Translations under genes and position numbers: made by a program
Assembly: GCA_950295325.1 (NCBI GenBank)
Contig: OX485805.1
Span: 2,172,501 to 2,232,500, forward strand
Length of the DNA: 60,000 nt
Direction: 5' to 3'
DNA from: Polytrichum commune
Taxonomy: Eukaryota; Streptophyta; Polytrichopsida; Polytrichales; Polytrichaceae
Notes under the pieces: model-generated
What the model saw: the letters and a program-made list of their open reading frames with translations, nothing else
What the model was told of the DNA's origin: nothing
The model's database searches: none
Shown: piece by piece, positions 46,985 through 58,053 of the stretch
Layout of the letters: every line of letters begins with the position of its first letter
How positions within the stretch are numbered: position 1 is the stretch's first letter

Positions 46985-47647
46985 ACACAAAATATGATCT
47001 TTAGTGTTAGATACACTAAATACGAGTGCATACACTAAATATCACTAACCCTATGAAAGTAAGTACTTTTAATTGAGAACTCAAACACTAAATTTCAACT
47101 ATGGTAATAAGTGGAAGTGACATGCACAAATTTAGTGTTAGTAAGGATATGAAAAACAATTTAACAATGATAAGAGAAGGGACATGGTAGTAGGAAAGGT
47201 GGTGGCGCATTTATGTCTAACACTAATTATATGATTAAAATTTAACAATGATAAAAAGAGAAGGGACATGGTAGTAGGAAAGGTGGTGGCGCATTTATGT
47301 CTAACACTAATTATATGATTAAAATTTAACAATGATAAAAGGAGAAGGGACATGGTAGTAGGGAAGGTGGTGGCGCATTTATGTCTAACACTTATTATAT
47401 GAAAAAAAATTTAACAATGATAAAGGAGAAGGGACATGGTAGTAGGGAAGGTGGTGGCGCATTTATGTCCAACACTAATTATATGAAAAACAAATTAACA
47501 ATGATAAGAGAAGGGACATGGTAGTAGGGAAGGCGGCAGCGCATTTATGTCTAACACTAAATATCTTCGAATTGAAATTTAGTGTTGAGCATAATAGGGT
47601 GGTAACAACACTAAATCTAATCAAACACTAAAGATCATATTTTGTGT
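46985..47647. mobile_element. Inverted-repeat element containing five 84-bp tandem units
   Basis: 24-bp terminal inverted repeats: ACACAAAATATGATCTTTAG at the left and its complement ending 47647. Inside, 'gacatggtagtag(g)gaaggtggtg' recurs at 47181, 47265, 47349, 47433 and 47515 (period 84, last 82). Each unit ends in 'taacactaat', so TTTAGTGTT-type motifs alternate in both directions. No real ORF; the minus-strand frame is translation of the repeat. Confidence 0.8.
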
Positions 47648-48737
47648 AGTTTTCTTGGAATCTATAGTGAACAAACATAGAATTAACTATTGTCATGAAT
47701 TTAGTGTCATTCAATAGCAACCTCAACCCTCAGTAACTTTGGCTAGTTTGTGCGTGTGACTTGAATTAGAACCATCCTCATTAATTGGCATACTTAGTGT
47801 ACCTCAAATGGTGCATTCTTTTTCTATCTATTCCAAAGCTATTTTATGCATTATCTAAGTTGCCATCATAAGGTATGCGGATGTAATTCCCAAGGTTACT
47901 TTTCTTAATTGGACACTTATATTTGATTGTGGTTAGGTAATGAGGAAAGAACAAACACCATTAAAAACACATGTTTAAAAAGGATTGGACCTTACCTTCA
48001 AAGTTATTAGTTGCTCCACATCTCAGTTAGTGAATAATGGTCAAAAAAACATGCACTTCCAATACCCATATCTAGACCAAGGGAAGTTCGATTTTCAATC
48101 TGAGTTTTGTTGATATTCACTGCAGATATGTGCTAATGCAACACAAGTTTTGGTGTGTGAATGTTATCAGTAGAAGGCAGAGAACATAGAAAATAAACCA
48201 AATAACAGCCACATACATAGAGAATACTTTAGGAGCACAAAGTCCAATCTCCTAAAAACACGTCTTTATGGTGTCCATTCTTGGATCCACACCTAACCAC
48301 ATATCACTCAAATGTAAGTGTTCAATTACGATAAGTAGCCTAAATAAGATAAATTAGGCACATCTAGATCAATAGAGTCGGAAGTTGAGCCAAGCATTCA
48401 GGATTCATGGCTCACACCAATGCTGCTTACAATTTAACAACCACATCCAACAATGGCATTGAAAAATGATTAAGGTGATGATAAATACACACCCAACATA
48501 ACCAAGGAAGAAATTGCCTCACCATCAGAAACATATGAAAGAACCTTTTGTCTTGTGTAGAAACAAAAGGAGCACTAATTGAGTGTATTAAAACATGGTT
48601 CAGATATTATACATGAACTCTAGTGTGGACAGCGCAGCAGTACTCAACTGCTCGGCTTTGTAAAACAAACCAGCACAGCCTAGGCCAACCATATCCGAAG
48701 GCTTATTTTTCTCACTCCTGAAACTTCAATTTGGATC
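47648..48737. other. Intergenic, no supported gene
   Basis: Contains a piece of the dispersed repeat seen at 395-495 and 17190-17300 (here 48230-48330). The end near 48.6-48.7 kb is the 3' flank of the glutamine-rich gene. Nothing else recognised. Confidence 0.5.
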
Positions 48738-49629
48738 CTACCCTGACTGAGTTTTTTCCAAAATTTCAACCTTCACCTTCTCCAAGATTCTAGGGGGCAA
48801 TGTCTCTAACAAGTTTAATAATACAACATACATTTGAGTAAACCTTGTTGGGTCCATGGAACGCCTTAAACATTGTTGTTCCATGGCTCTGGTCACACTG
48901 GCACTCTCTCGCACATCATCTACCTGAACAACAACATCACTCTAAAGAAGACCATCTGATACACATGAAAGCCTTCATGTAGAAAAGAAGAAAAAAAACC
49001 CCAAAAGCCCTCTACTATACACAGCCCACAAATTCTTTTTCTAAGGGGCTATCCAGGTTGTTAGAAGACTGAATTCCACATTCCAGGTCCAACCCAGAAA
49101 TTTGAACCTAAACGTTTGACCGCAAATCACTTATTTCACTTTGAGGAATACCTGGCAGACTCTGTTGGCCTCCATTAGCCACCGTTTGGTTGAGTGAATG
49201 CCACTGCGAGTGAACTTGGCCTAAAGGTTGTGGCGTCAGCTGCTTCGAGAGGCTCTGAAATGTCTGTTGCGACAGCTGATTGAAAAGTGGTGATGTATGA
49301 CCACCCCCACTTAACCCAGGCGCCGAAACTTGACTCATCGTAGATTGTCCTTGGAGCTGCGAAAGTGCTTGTGCGTGATTCAGTTGCAGCTGTATCTGAT
49401 TTCCACCAGAAACACCGCTGCCTGAATGAACCTGGGGAGAGGCCTGCCCTTGTAATTGGGTTACCACCTGTGGATTCATTTGAGGATCTAACCCGCTGTG
49501 AGTTGGAGTTGAGTTTCCCCCGTGAGCTTGCAAATTATTACCAGCGGCTATGTGAAATGACCCAGGTGGTTGCATCTGGTTACTGTAAGCTTGCCCTTCT
49601 TGCACTAACCCATAACTTCGGGGGTCCAT
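48738..49629 (-). CDS. Glutamine-rich protein, C-terminal part, interrupted upstream by a retrotransposon
   Basis: An open frame from 49629 to about 49108 encodes a Gln/Ser/Gly-rich, low-complexity stretch (MDPRSYGLVQEGQAYSNQMQ at the start), like activation domains of plant transcription regulators. A further minus-strand exon (48962-48738, or from 48923) reads DDVRESASVTRAMEQQ, then RRSMDPTRF and LLETLPPRILEKVKVEIL to a stop. Both look like genuine coding sequence. The link between them is unsettled: donors at 49150 (phase 1) or 49114 (phase 0, weak) are candidates. The family is not recognised. Immediately right of 49629 the sequence becomes Ty3/gypsy polymerase in the opposite direction. 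Either the ATG is the true start with the element in the promoter, or the gene has lost its 5' exons. Confidence 0.5.
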
Positions 49630-49639
49630 TTAATTTTGG

Positions 49640-52508
49640 AGCTGTGAATGTAAGTGGGCAAGCTTTGTCATTGCTGGGTCCCATGGTTATTTTCATTGTT
49701 CCACATGTGCCTTGGGATTTAAAGCCGATTCCTGTACCAAGAGCCTTGCTACCTAAGTTGGTGAATTTGTTGAAGGAGAAGTTGCAGATGGGAATACTGG
49801 AACCATCTATGGCTCCATATTCCAATCGTTGGTTCACAGTGCTAAAGAAGTCCGGAGCTTTGAGGTTTATCCAAGACATGCAGCCAGCCAACAAGGTGAC
49901 AATTAGAAACAAAGGATCAGGGCCGATTGTATATGAGATTGCTAAGGCGTTTGAAGGGCATGCGATTTATTCTATTGGAGATCTCTATTCAGGTTATGAT
50001 CAATTTCAGCTTGCATCGGAGAGTAGAGACCTAACAATCATGAAGACACCATTAGGACTTATGACAATGTATACTTTGCCTCAAGGTGCTACTAACTCAG
50101 TGGCTTTTATGCAAAGTGCCATGAACAGAATCATGAGGGAATTTGTACCTGAAAAGACCATTCCTTTTGTGGATGACATACCTATCAAAGGTTGCAAGGA
50201 GGAAATCAAAAACTCTACATTGGATGCGGATGGATGTAGAAGATTTGTAAAGGATCATATTGAAGATGTGGAGAAGATTTTGACAAGGCTTGAAGAGGTG
50301 GATCTAACATTATCCATTGACAAATCCAAATTCGGAGTTGATGAGATTTTGGTGGTTGGACATTTGTGTGGGAGGTATGGACAAAAACCCAACCCTGGGA
50401 AGGTTGATGTTATTACTAGGATGAAGGCATTACTGAAGTGAGGAGGTTTCTAGGAGCTTGTGTATTCTATCAAATTTGGATTCCACACTTTGTCCACATA
50501 GCTGAACCACTGTACAATCTCTTGAAGAAAGGAACCAAGTTTAGATGGGGACAAAATAAAGAGTTGGCTATGAAAAGTTTGAAAGAGATTTTGAAGTTAT
50601 CACCGATCTTGAGGCAAGTTAACTATGAGTGCGATAGACCGGTAGTTGTTACTGTTGATACAAACCCAATTGCTATTGGATGGGCTATTGGTCAAGATGA
50701 TGTAGAAGAGCGGAGGTTTGCCATTAGGTTTGGAGCAAGAATTCTTACAGATAGACAAAGAAGATATCCGCAAGTGAAGAGGGAACTTTTGGGAGCACTA
50801 ACAGCTATCAAAGTAGACATAAATTATTTGATCAGAGTCAATGTAGTATTGGAGACTAATTGCTTACCGTTGTTATGAATGATTGCCAATTGTTCAACTC
50901 CTGATATTGCCATGTTAAGGTGGATTGCCTACATTAGATCAGTCAATCCTGTTTTGATGCATATTTCTGGGAAAAAAAATTATGTGGCGGATATGCTATC
51001 AAGAACTAGATATAATTGTGAAAAAGAGATGGAAACAATAGAAGTTGGTGAGGATGATAAGGATGAAGAGTACAGCTATGTGCATGCCAATAATGGAGCA
51101 AATTCAATTGGAGTTGATCAGTCGTTTAGAAAAGATCTTTATGTAGGCAAATTGAGAGACATTGGCATTTATTTGAATACTATGGAGAGACAAGAAAATT
51201 GGTCAAACAATGTTTTTAGAGACATTAGACATCAGTCTTACGGCTACTTGCTAAGAGATGGATTATTGTGGAAACGACCAAAAAAGAAAGACGAGGTGCC
51301 GTTGAGAGTGGTAGATGATGTAGAGACCAAGAATCAAGTTCTCAAGGAGTTTCATGATACATTTTGGGCAGGGCACAAAGGAGTTTGGACCACATACCAT
51401 AAGATCAAAGAACGGTATTGGTGGAAGGGTCTCTATAAAGATGTAGAGGAATTTGTGGCTTCTTGCACTGAATGTCAATTACAGTCTAAAGTCAGATACA
51501 GAGACGGATTGCATCCTACTTATCCACTCAGTATGCATTTCCAGTGGGTGATCGATTTGGTAGCTATGCCTTTAGGAATATGGGGTATGAAGTATCTTGT
51601 TCTGGCAAGGGAGGAACTTTCAAACTATGTCGAAGGTAGAGCTTTGAGAACTAAAACTACAGAAGGTGTGTGTAGATTAATCTTGGAAGATATATTTAGC
51701 AGATATGGTAGCATTGGTAGGATGAGGGCTGATCGAGGAGAATTATCTGCAACCGAGGCTAGAGATTTTTTTTAAAGATATGGTCTGAAGTTGAAGTTGA
51801 CAACTGCTTACAATCCTGAGGCAAATGGCAAGAGTGAGAGAGGACATCCTCCCATTGTAAATGCTCTTGTCAAGGCTTGTAGAGGAAAGCCCAAACACTG
51901 GCCAAGACTTCTACCATTTGCTTTATGGGCAGATAGAACCACTCATAGCACTGTTACTGGATATATGCCAAGTGAGTTGATGTTAGGCTAGAAATTCATT
52001 ATGCCTGTAGAGGATTATGATCCTACGTGGTTAGTGTTGAATTGGGAGGATGGCATTACAAGAGAGAAGTTATTGGAGCTTAGAATTCAACAACTTGAAA
52101 GATTGCCTGAAGATCAAGAGATTCCATTGGAGAAGTTGAAGGCTGCCATGCTGCATAACAAAGAAAGGTTTAACAAGACTCACCATTTGAGATCCAAACC
52201 AATTAATGTTGGAGATTGGGTGTTAATATTTGATAGCAGTTTGGAGCACCAACATAGCACTTTAAAAAAAATTGCTCGAAGATGGTTTGGTCCATATGTG
52301 GTGATTGATGTGCATGACAATGGCACCTACGTACTCTCTTCGTGAGTTGGATGGAACAAGATTAAAGGTACTTGTGGCTGAGAAGCGAGTAAAAGCATTT
52401 AGGAGGAGAGATAGCATGTTTACTCCAAATGATCTTGCAGGAGTTGTGGAATTTGACTTGGATGAACAAGAAGATTCGGAGGCTTGTGAGTCTGATGAAG
52501 ATATTTAG
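49640..52508 (+). pseudogene. Decayed Ty3/gypsy pol (RT-RNase H-integrase)
   Basis: RT region: PHVPWDLKPIPVPRALLP, NRWFTVLKKSGALRFIQDMQ, LYSGYDQFQLA, LPQGATNS and catalytic FVDD. RNase H region with VTVDTNPIAIGWAIG. Integrase with an HHCC zinc knuckle (H-x6-H ... CTEC) and core TTAYNPEANGKSERG; the C-terminal part includes DWVLIFDSSL. Breaks: frameshift near 50437-50441, stop TGA at 50876-50878, stop TAA at 51773-51775, stop TAG at 51989-51991, frameshift near 52310-52345. The N-terminal part of the long frame left of about 49640 is antisense host gene and not part of pol. Confidence 0.85.
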
Positions 52509-52551
52509 TTTGGCACATACCAAAGGATGTGCAGGTTTGGAGGGGGTGAAA

Positions 52552-53165
52552 TGTCGTGAAGCAAACTTTTACATATCGTGAAACAAACTTTTACAAAACA
52601 ATATTTTTTTATTTTTTTTAAAAAAAATTTCATAGAATAGATTGTATAAGGAAAGGTTAGGAGTGATCACCTTGTTGTCTTGAGATAGTAAATGTCGTGA
52701 AGGAAACTTTTACATATCGTGAAACAAACTTTTACATGTCGTGTAGCAAACTTTTACAAAAAATTATTAAAATATAAATATAAATAGATATTTGTTTTGT
52801 TTAATTTCATAGAATAGATTGTATAAGGAAATGTTAGGAGTGATCACCATGTTGTCTTGAGATAGTGGGTTGTCTAAAGTTAAACAACTGGTAGTTATCT
52901 ATAGAAAGTTGCTTAGAAGATAGCGAGTTATCTTAGGATAGCAGTTAAGAGTTAGATAGTTGAGAGTTATCTATAGGAAGTTACTAAAGGAATAGTGAAT
53001 TGTCTTAAGTTAGGTGCGTGGATGCCTAAAAAGCAAAGGGATATATAAAGATGAGGAGGAGGAAGTCTTCTCTCTCTTGGAGCAAGTTTCCACAGTCTCA
53101 TGTTTTTGTCAAGAATTTTGAGTTTGAAGTTTGATTTTCTCCATCCTTAACTCAATTAAGTTGCA
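52552..53165 (+). repeat. 3' LTR of the Ty3/gypsy element, with internal duplication
   Basis: Starts TGTCGTGAAG just after the polypurine tract. A 141-bp unit ('aaatgtcgtgaag(c/g)aaactttt ... cttgagatagt') is tandemly doubled at 52551-52691 and 52692-52870. A TATA-like element, ATATATAAAG, lies at 53041-53050, with a C/T-rich transcribed region after it. The right edge near ...GTTGCA (53165) is inferred; without the 5' LTR it cannot be checked here. Confidence 0.65.
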
Positions 53166-53922
53166 GCTAGGAACCCCGTGTTTTCCCATAGCTAAGTTCT
53201 CTATCTGATAGCGTCACTGAGGCGCTGTGAATGGGCCTCGTGCGTTCGCCAGCATGGAACACTATATTCGTTAATTGGAGACTTTGGAAAGTCTCCAAAT
53301 AAATTGGACCCATAGTTTCGGATACGAATATTGTGAACGTAGGGAACATGGGGTACATGGGGAACAATGGCAACATAATGTTTTAAAGATCCATATGTGA
53401 TGAATATATATGTTTCTAAATATAACAATTATTTAGTTGATAATCAAAACTACGCCAACACAATATTCCAATGACACAAATTCACAATTATTTTGTATTT
53501 TTGATTTTGTATTGAATAAAATTAGCGAATCTATAAATAGCCATCTGCTTTTATATCTATAGACTCTTGGATGCGTATCCCAAACATAAATTTCTTAGCC
53601 AATTGTGGGTGAATTGAACGGCACATTCCAAACGCAACAATATTAAAATAATTTGACAATGTGTAAAAAATTTGCAAATTAGCATCTGCAATATAATTAT
53701 ATAGTTTGGACTCCACATCCGTAAAAACAAACATATTAAAAAAAATTGATAGCGTATGGGAAATTGGATTCCACATCCGTAAATCAATACAATCATGCAA
53801 TATAATTGTAATCTATAAATTGCTATAAAATGTGTCTAATATAGTATTCGACCCCAATGTCATATATTTCATGAAAAACCAAAACACATTTCAAATAACT
53901 TTGATCCAAACCTACGCCAATA
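53166..53922. other. 3' flank of the DUF7869-type element
   Basis: AT-rich. Contains two 'ccacatccgtaaa' half-motifs (about 53716 and 53776) reminiscent of the palindromes at 57.2-58.0 kb, but no full palindrome. No terminal inverted repeat could be matched to the other side. Confidence 0.4.
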
Positions 53923-56900
53923 TCATTCTCCATCTTCATCTTCAGCTTCATTTCCATTCTCGACATCGTTTTCTGCAGCAGCAATACGTGCCAAGTTGTC
54001 TTTGGCAAAATCTATATGTTTTTGGAGGATGGTCATTGTCTCTGATTTGGAACCTTTGCGTGGTTTCCAAGCACAAAGTATGGTACCTATGTTTATCCAA
54101 ATTGGTTCGTATGCTGAGTCCATTGTCCACTTGAAACCTTTCTTGGTGTTCCACCCTAAATATGTGTGGAGCACATTTTGATCTTTGGTGCTTGGACGGC
54201 AATATTCCACCTCAATTTGACGAAAATTTGGGCTAGTTGGAACAAAATTTGGTGATGACAATGTTTTTACCAACCAAATCGGTTTAGGGTGCTCCTCATC
54301 TCCAGGACGTACGATGATCATATAACCTTCATAGCAATCAACACCCACACGAAATGATGGAGCCGGACGATTACGAGCTGGGCCAACATAATGGTCGTCC
54401 GCTGCAAACTCTTCACGGATGTCCCCATTGTCGAAGAACATGGCCTCAGATTCCACGATTGTCACTCGGCTTTGTGGCCAAAATCCTTGTGTCAAACATG
54501 AATGTGTATCGACATCAGGTGCTAGCAATGCTGAGCGAATGCGATCCCAATACGCAATCAATGGTTCGTGGGTATCCCGAACACGCCTTGTGATGTTTTC
54601 CTCACACAATTCTTTCCAATATTGGATGAATCCGGATATACCTTTGATGATTTCTGGTCCATTCCTCATGGGATTGGGTGTGCAAGGCTTCAGCTCCCCA
54701 TCAGGTAGCATACATTTGCCCTCTTCATTTTGGCGCCAGAGGAGTACCCCTTCCTCTGGACCCCAATCCGGGGAAGTGCACAAAACTTTAAATTGCATGG
54801 CCAGCAGACCATTATCACGCATATAGAATCGGAATTGTTGAGCCTTGGTATGGCCCACTAAGCGGTCACCTCCCTTAAGAATGAATGGGTTGATAAACAA
54901 TTTGAAATCGGACACTTCTTCAATTAAATGCAGGATGACTGGCACATTATCCAAATCCATGTATGATTTCATGAGAAGAGGAATTGTCGGAAAATCCTCC
55001 TCGTGCAACTTCATACTCCAACGTCCAAATGAAGCGTCAATGTCATCATGCGTGTAGCCAACCATAAAAAATGACACAAACACTTCTTTGAAAATGCCCT
55101 TGGCTACGAGCAATGACCAAAAACAAAACACGTATCGACATTTGTTGTCTTTGGCACAATTATCCAGTTGCACGTGTAGAGTTGGAGACAAAGATTTAGC
55201 AAGAACGGGTTGTTTAGGTGGTTCTTGCAGTGACGATAGACAAACTTCTTTCCCCTCTAGCACGGCCTCATAAATTGGTGTTGTTCCACATCCAACAAAA
55301 AGAGCACGAGAGGATGATGTTGGCGGACTCTCAATATCTCATAGAAGTTTTGCAAAAGACCCTACGGTATGATTGGCATCGCCTGGATAGAAATTCAAGC
55401 CATAATATGCATACTTGATGTCCACATGGCCATGTGCGATCATACCTAATTTAAGACATACAAATGAGAAGTATGTGTCCAAATCATCTATGAGAGTCAA
55501 AATTCAAATTTTCGGCAAGCAAGCCAAAACAATGAACAAACACTTACGGGCGTGCCTCCGTAACTCTTAGAGATGAGTATGTGGGTGCGCAAAAAAAATG
55601 TGAAAACCAACGCACCTGTGACAGATATTGGGAGCTTGAAATATTCATCTGTAGCCTTTATTTTCCGCGCATAACAAGGACACGCAGTCTTTGCATGGTC
55701 CATTTTATCATGAATGATTGTCAAAACATCATTTGGTTTCATTATCAATAATGCGCGATTCTTGTAGTAGTCTTGACGGTGTGCCTCCTGGTTGTTGACA
55801 TGCTCAATGTATTTTCGTTGATGTCTATTGTGCGACTCGGTCCCTATTGGATGTGCATCTCGAAGGCCTTTATATTTCTCACAAGCAGAACACCTAGCAA
55901 ACTTGTCCCCAGGTATCTTCGTAATGTACTCTGCAAATTGTTGATTCTTGATCACACTCAATTTTGACAACGAAATCGGCCCACATCCAGTCTTTTTGCC
56001 AACCTCATTAACATCCATAAGGATGTTCTTCCATTTTGTCCCTGTAGGTAAAACCATCTGAACAACCTATTCCCCCGACGGCAGAGTCCATGTCTTGTGT
56101 GGCATCGCATCCGCTAATGGCATAATGATGGTTGATAGTGTTGCATCCGCTTGGAGTATTGCCTCCCTGGGCTTCTTTGTGCCAGAGTTGCCATGGAACC
56201 GAGAACGCCATCCTTGCAGCGAGTAGTTACGGAACCTATAAAAATCTGCCTTTGAAACTGCATGAATAATGTACCATGCCGTGCAACAGACTTCTATATT
56301 TTCCAAGGTCACAACCTTACGACCTTTGGCATCAAGGTGCACGTTGCGATGAACTTCAAGTTTCTTTGCAGATCGCATACGAAAATCTGCATGCCACATC
56401 TCTTGTCTGAAAGATTTGATTTTGTCATGGGGAAAAAGTTGGCAACACCTCTTTCCACAACAATCCTTTGTTGCTACGACCCTAATAGATGTGTCTCTCA
56501 ATGTTTGATCTCGACGATGTTGCGTGGGTTCACGAGGCAGACAAACGGAATCATATTTACGCCGACCTTGTCTAGGACGCATTGTGGCGAATAAAGATTT
56601 TTGTATTTCCTCAAAACGACGGGCATGATTCCACAAACTGACACCATCATGAAGAACACTTCGCAACGGCCATCGCCGAAGAGAGAATCTCCAACCATGA
56701 AGCACTTACAATGGATCTAAGGAATTCAAAATGCACACCCCAACATCTTCCTCCCCAAGGGGATTTGCATCAATACGGTCCGTAGGATTTGAGTTCATAC
56801 AAACACCATCGGCCACAGGGATGCCACATCCATTGACAAGGACAACATCAAGATCAATCCACTGTTCCCACGAATAACCTTCACATGGTGGTAAAAATTC

Positions 56901-57026
56901 ATCCTCTGCATTGGCGACACCAATTGTAGTTTCCTGTTCCATGACATCTTCAAATTCACTAGCATAGCTTGACGCTTCCGAAGAGAAGTCGAATGCACTA
57001 TCACCGACGTTGGAATCCATGGCCAC
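53923..57026 (-). pseudogene. DUF7869-type transposase-like gene, decayed
   Basis: Three exons on the minus strand, 57026-56710, 56637-55616 and 55445-53923, join in phase to 953 codons but contain two stops: TAG at 56069-56067 (after LPSGE) and TGA at 55341-55339 (after FAKLL). Order of parts: acidic N-terminus; Cys/basic region (KDCCGKRCCQ); KFARCSACEKYK and CPCYARK Cys pairs; the conserved core VQLDNCAKDNKCRYVF ... MVGYTHDDIDASFGR; then a C-terminal domain with WLVKTL and YLGW, and an acidic tail. The core (D..N then HT/H.D.D) resembles the RNase H-like DUF7869 domain of eukaryotic transposon proteins; that family name is from memory. The first intron is only 72 bp. A mobile origin is inferred. 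Confidence 0.7.
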
Positions 57027-57159
57027 TACAAGTGATCCAAATGAAGAGTATGTTAAAATATCTCATTCAATAAATGTCATGGATAGTTCTAACGCTTATT
57101 GTCAATGAAACACAATGTGAACAATAGTGGATTTCATAGCCTGGAGACAAAGACACATT

Positions 57160-57978
57160 GGTATACGAACGCGCATACGTATACCTCCAAGTAACAACAT
57201 TATCAGTGTAAGCACGCGCATACATATATCTTTATTTGTTCATAGTCGGCGGAAAGGTCCAGACAACAAAAACATAACAGGTTTATGGACGCGCACCCGT
57301 AAATCTCTTCGTGGTCAAAGAGGTCAATATCATGCGCAAATGTTTTCGCAAACTATACAACATAGGTATACGGACGTGCGTCCACAAACATCCGAATGTC
57401 AAAAGTCAGTGTTGTGCAAGACACACAGAGGTTTAGGGAACCAAGATGTCCAGGTGTCACGGACATGTATACCCAGGCCTAACGACTATGAATTTGAAGA
57501 GGTTAACATACGCGCTTCCTACTGTGTTTTATCAATGTCAAAATATTATACTATGACAAATAGGGTGATGTAAGTTTAGGGTTTAGGAATCTTATACCTC
57601 CATTGACCGTACAGTCTCAATGTAATATTCTACATGGCACATGGTGAAAACTACGGAACCAAAGGTTTGCAGGTTTACGGACGCGCGTCCGTAAACCTCT
57701 CTAGACCTCATTACTAGCACAAATAGGTTTAGATTAATGGACGTGAGTCAGAAAATTTTCATGACAATACAGTCTCGTTGGCATACTATACATGGCAAGT
57801 GGTCATGATGTCAGCTCAGGTGCAATACCGAACAATGGAACAAAAAGGTGCACAAGTTTACGGACGCGCGTCCGTAAACCTCAATGTACATGAGGAATAC
57901 CTCAAGTATAATTCTCACAGCAATAGATATCCAATTAAGCAAGAGGTTTAAGGTTTACGGATGCACGTCCGTAAACCT
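57160..57978. repeat. Array of CG-rich palindromes upstream of the transposase gene
   Basis: About eight copies of a 24-28-bp palindrome, consensus TTTACGGACGCGCGTCCGTA with extended arms. Perfect: 57671-57698 (28 bp) and 57856-57879 (24 bp). Near-perfect: 57951-57978. Degenerate: 57160-57185, 57206-57230, 57280-57305, 57364-57389, 57729-57755. Spacing is 45-280 bp. The AT-rich sequence between them is unrelated. The CpG-containing core stands out in this AT-rich region. It lies directly in front of the transposase start (57026). Confidence 0.85.
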
Positions 57979-58053
57979 CCGTGATTTGCGGCGCCATAAT
58001 AGGACCATTGCACCAGAAACGATACTTGCCATAAACAAAAATCAATCACACTA

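Larger units (their letters stand above)
49625..53165 (+). mobile_element. 5'-truncated Ty3/gypsy LTR retrotransposon
   Basis: Contains reverse transcriptase, RNase H and integrase in the Ty3/gypsy order, a purine-rich tract (GGAGGGGGTGAAA, about 52539-52551) and one 3' LTR. The 5' LTR, gag, protease and the start of polymerase are missing. The left edge abuts the glutamine-rich gene at about 49620-49640. Host-like sequence right of about 53165 gives no obvious second LTR. Multiple inactivating changes show it is old. Confidence 0.85.

Noticed and set aside
49365-49640. N-terminal 90 residues of the long plus-strand frame as part of the retrotransposon polyprotein.
   Set aside because: This part is antisense to the glutamine-rich coding sequence and has no gypsy similarity. 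Similarity starts near 49640.
57160-57978. CRISPR-like array because of regularly repeated palindromes.
   Set aside because: Eukaryotic context, irregular spacing (45-280 bp), diverged repeats and no cas genes.
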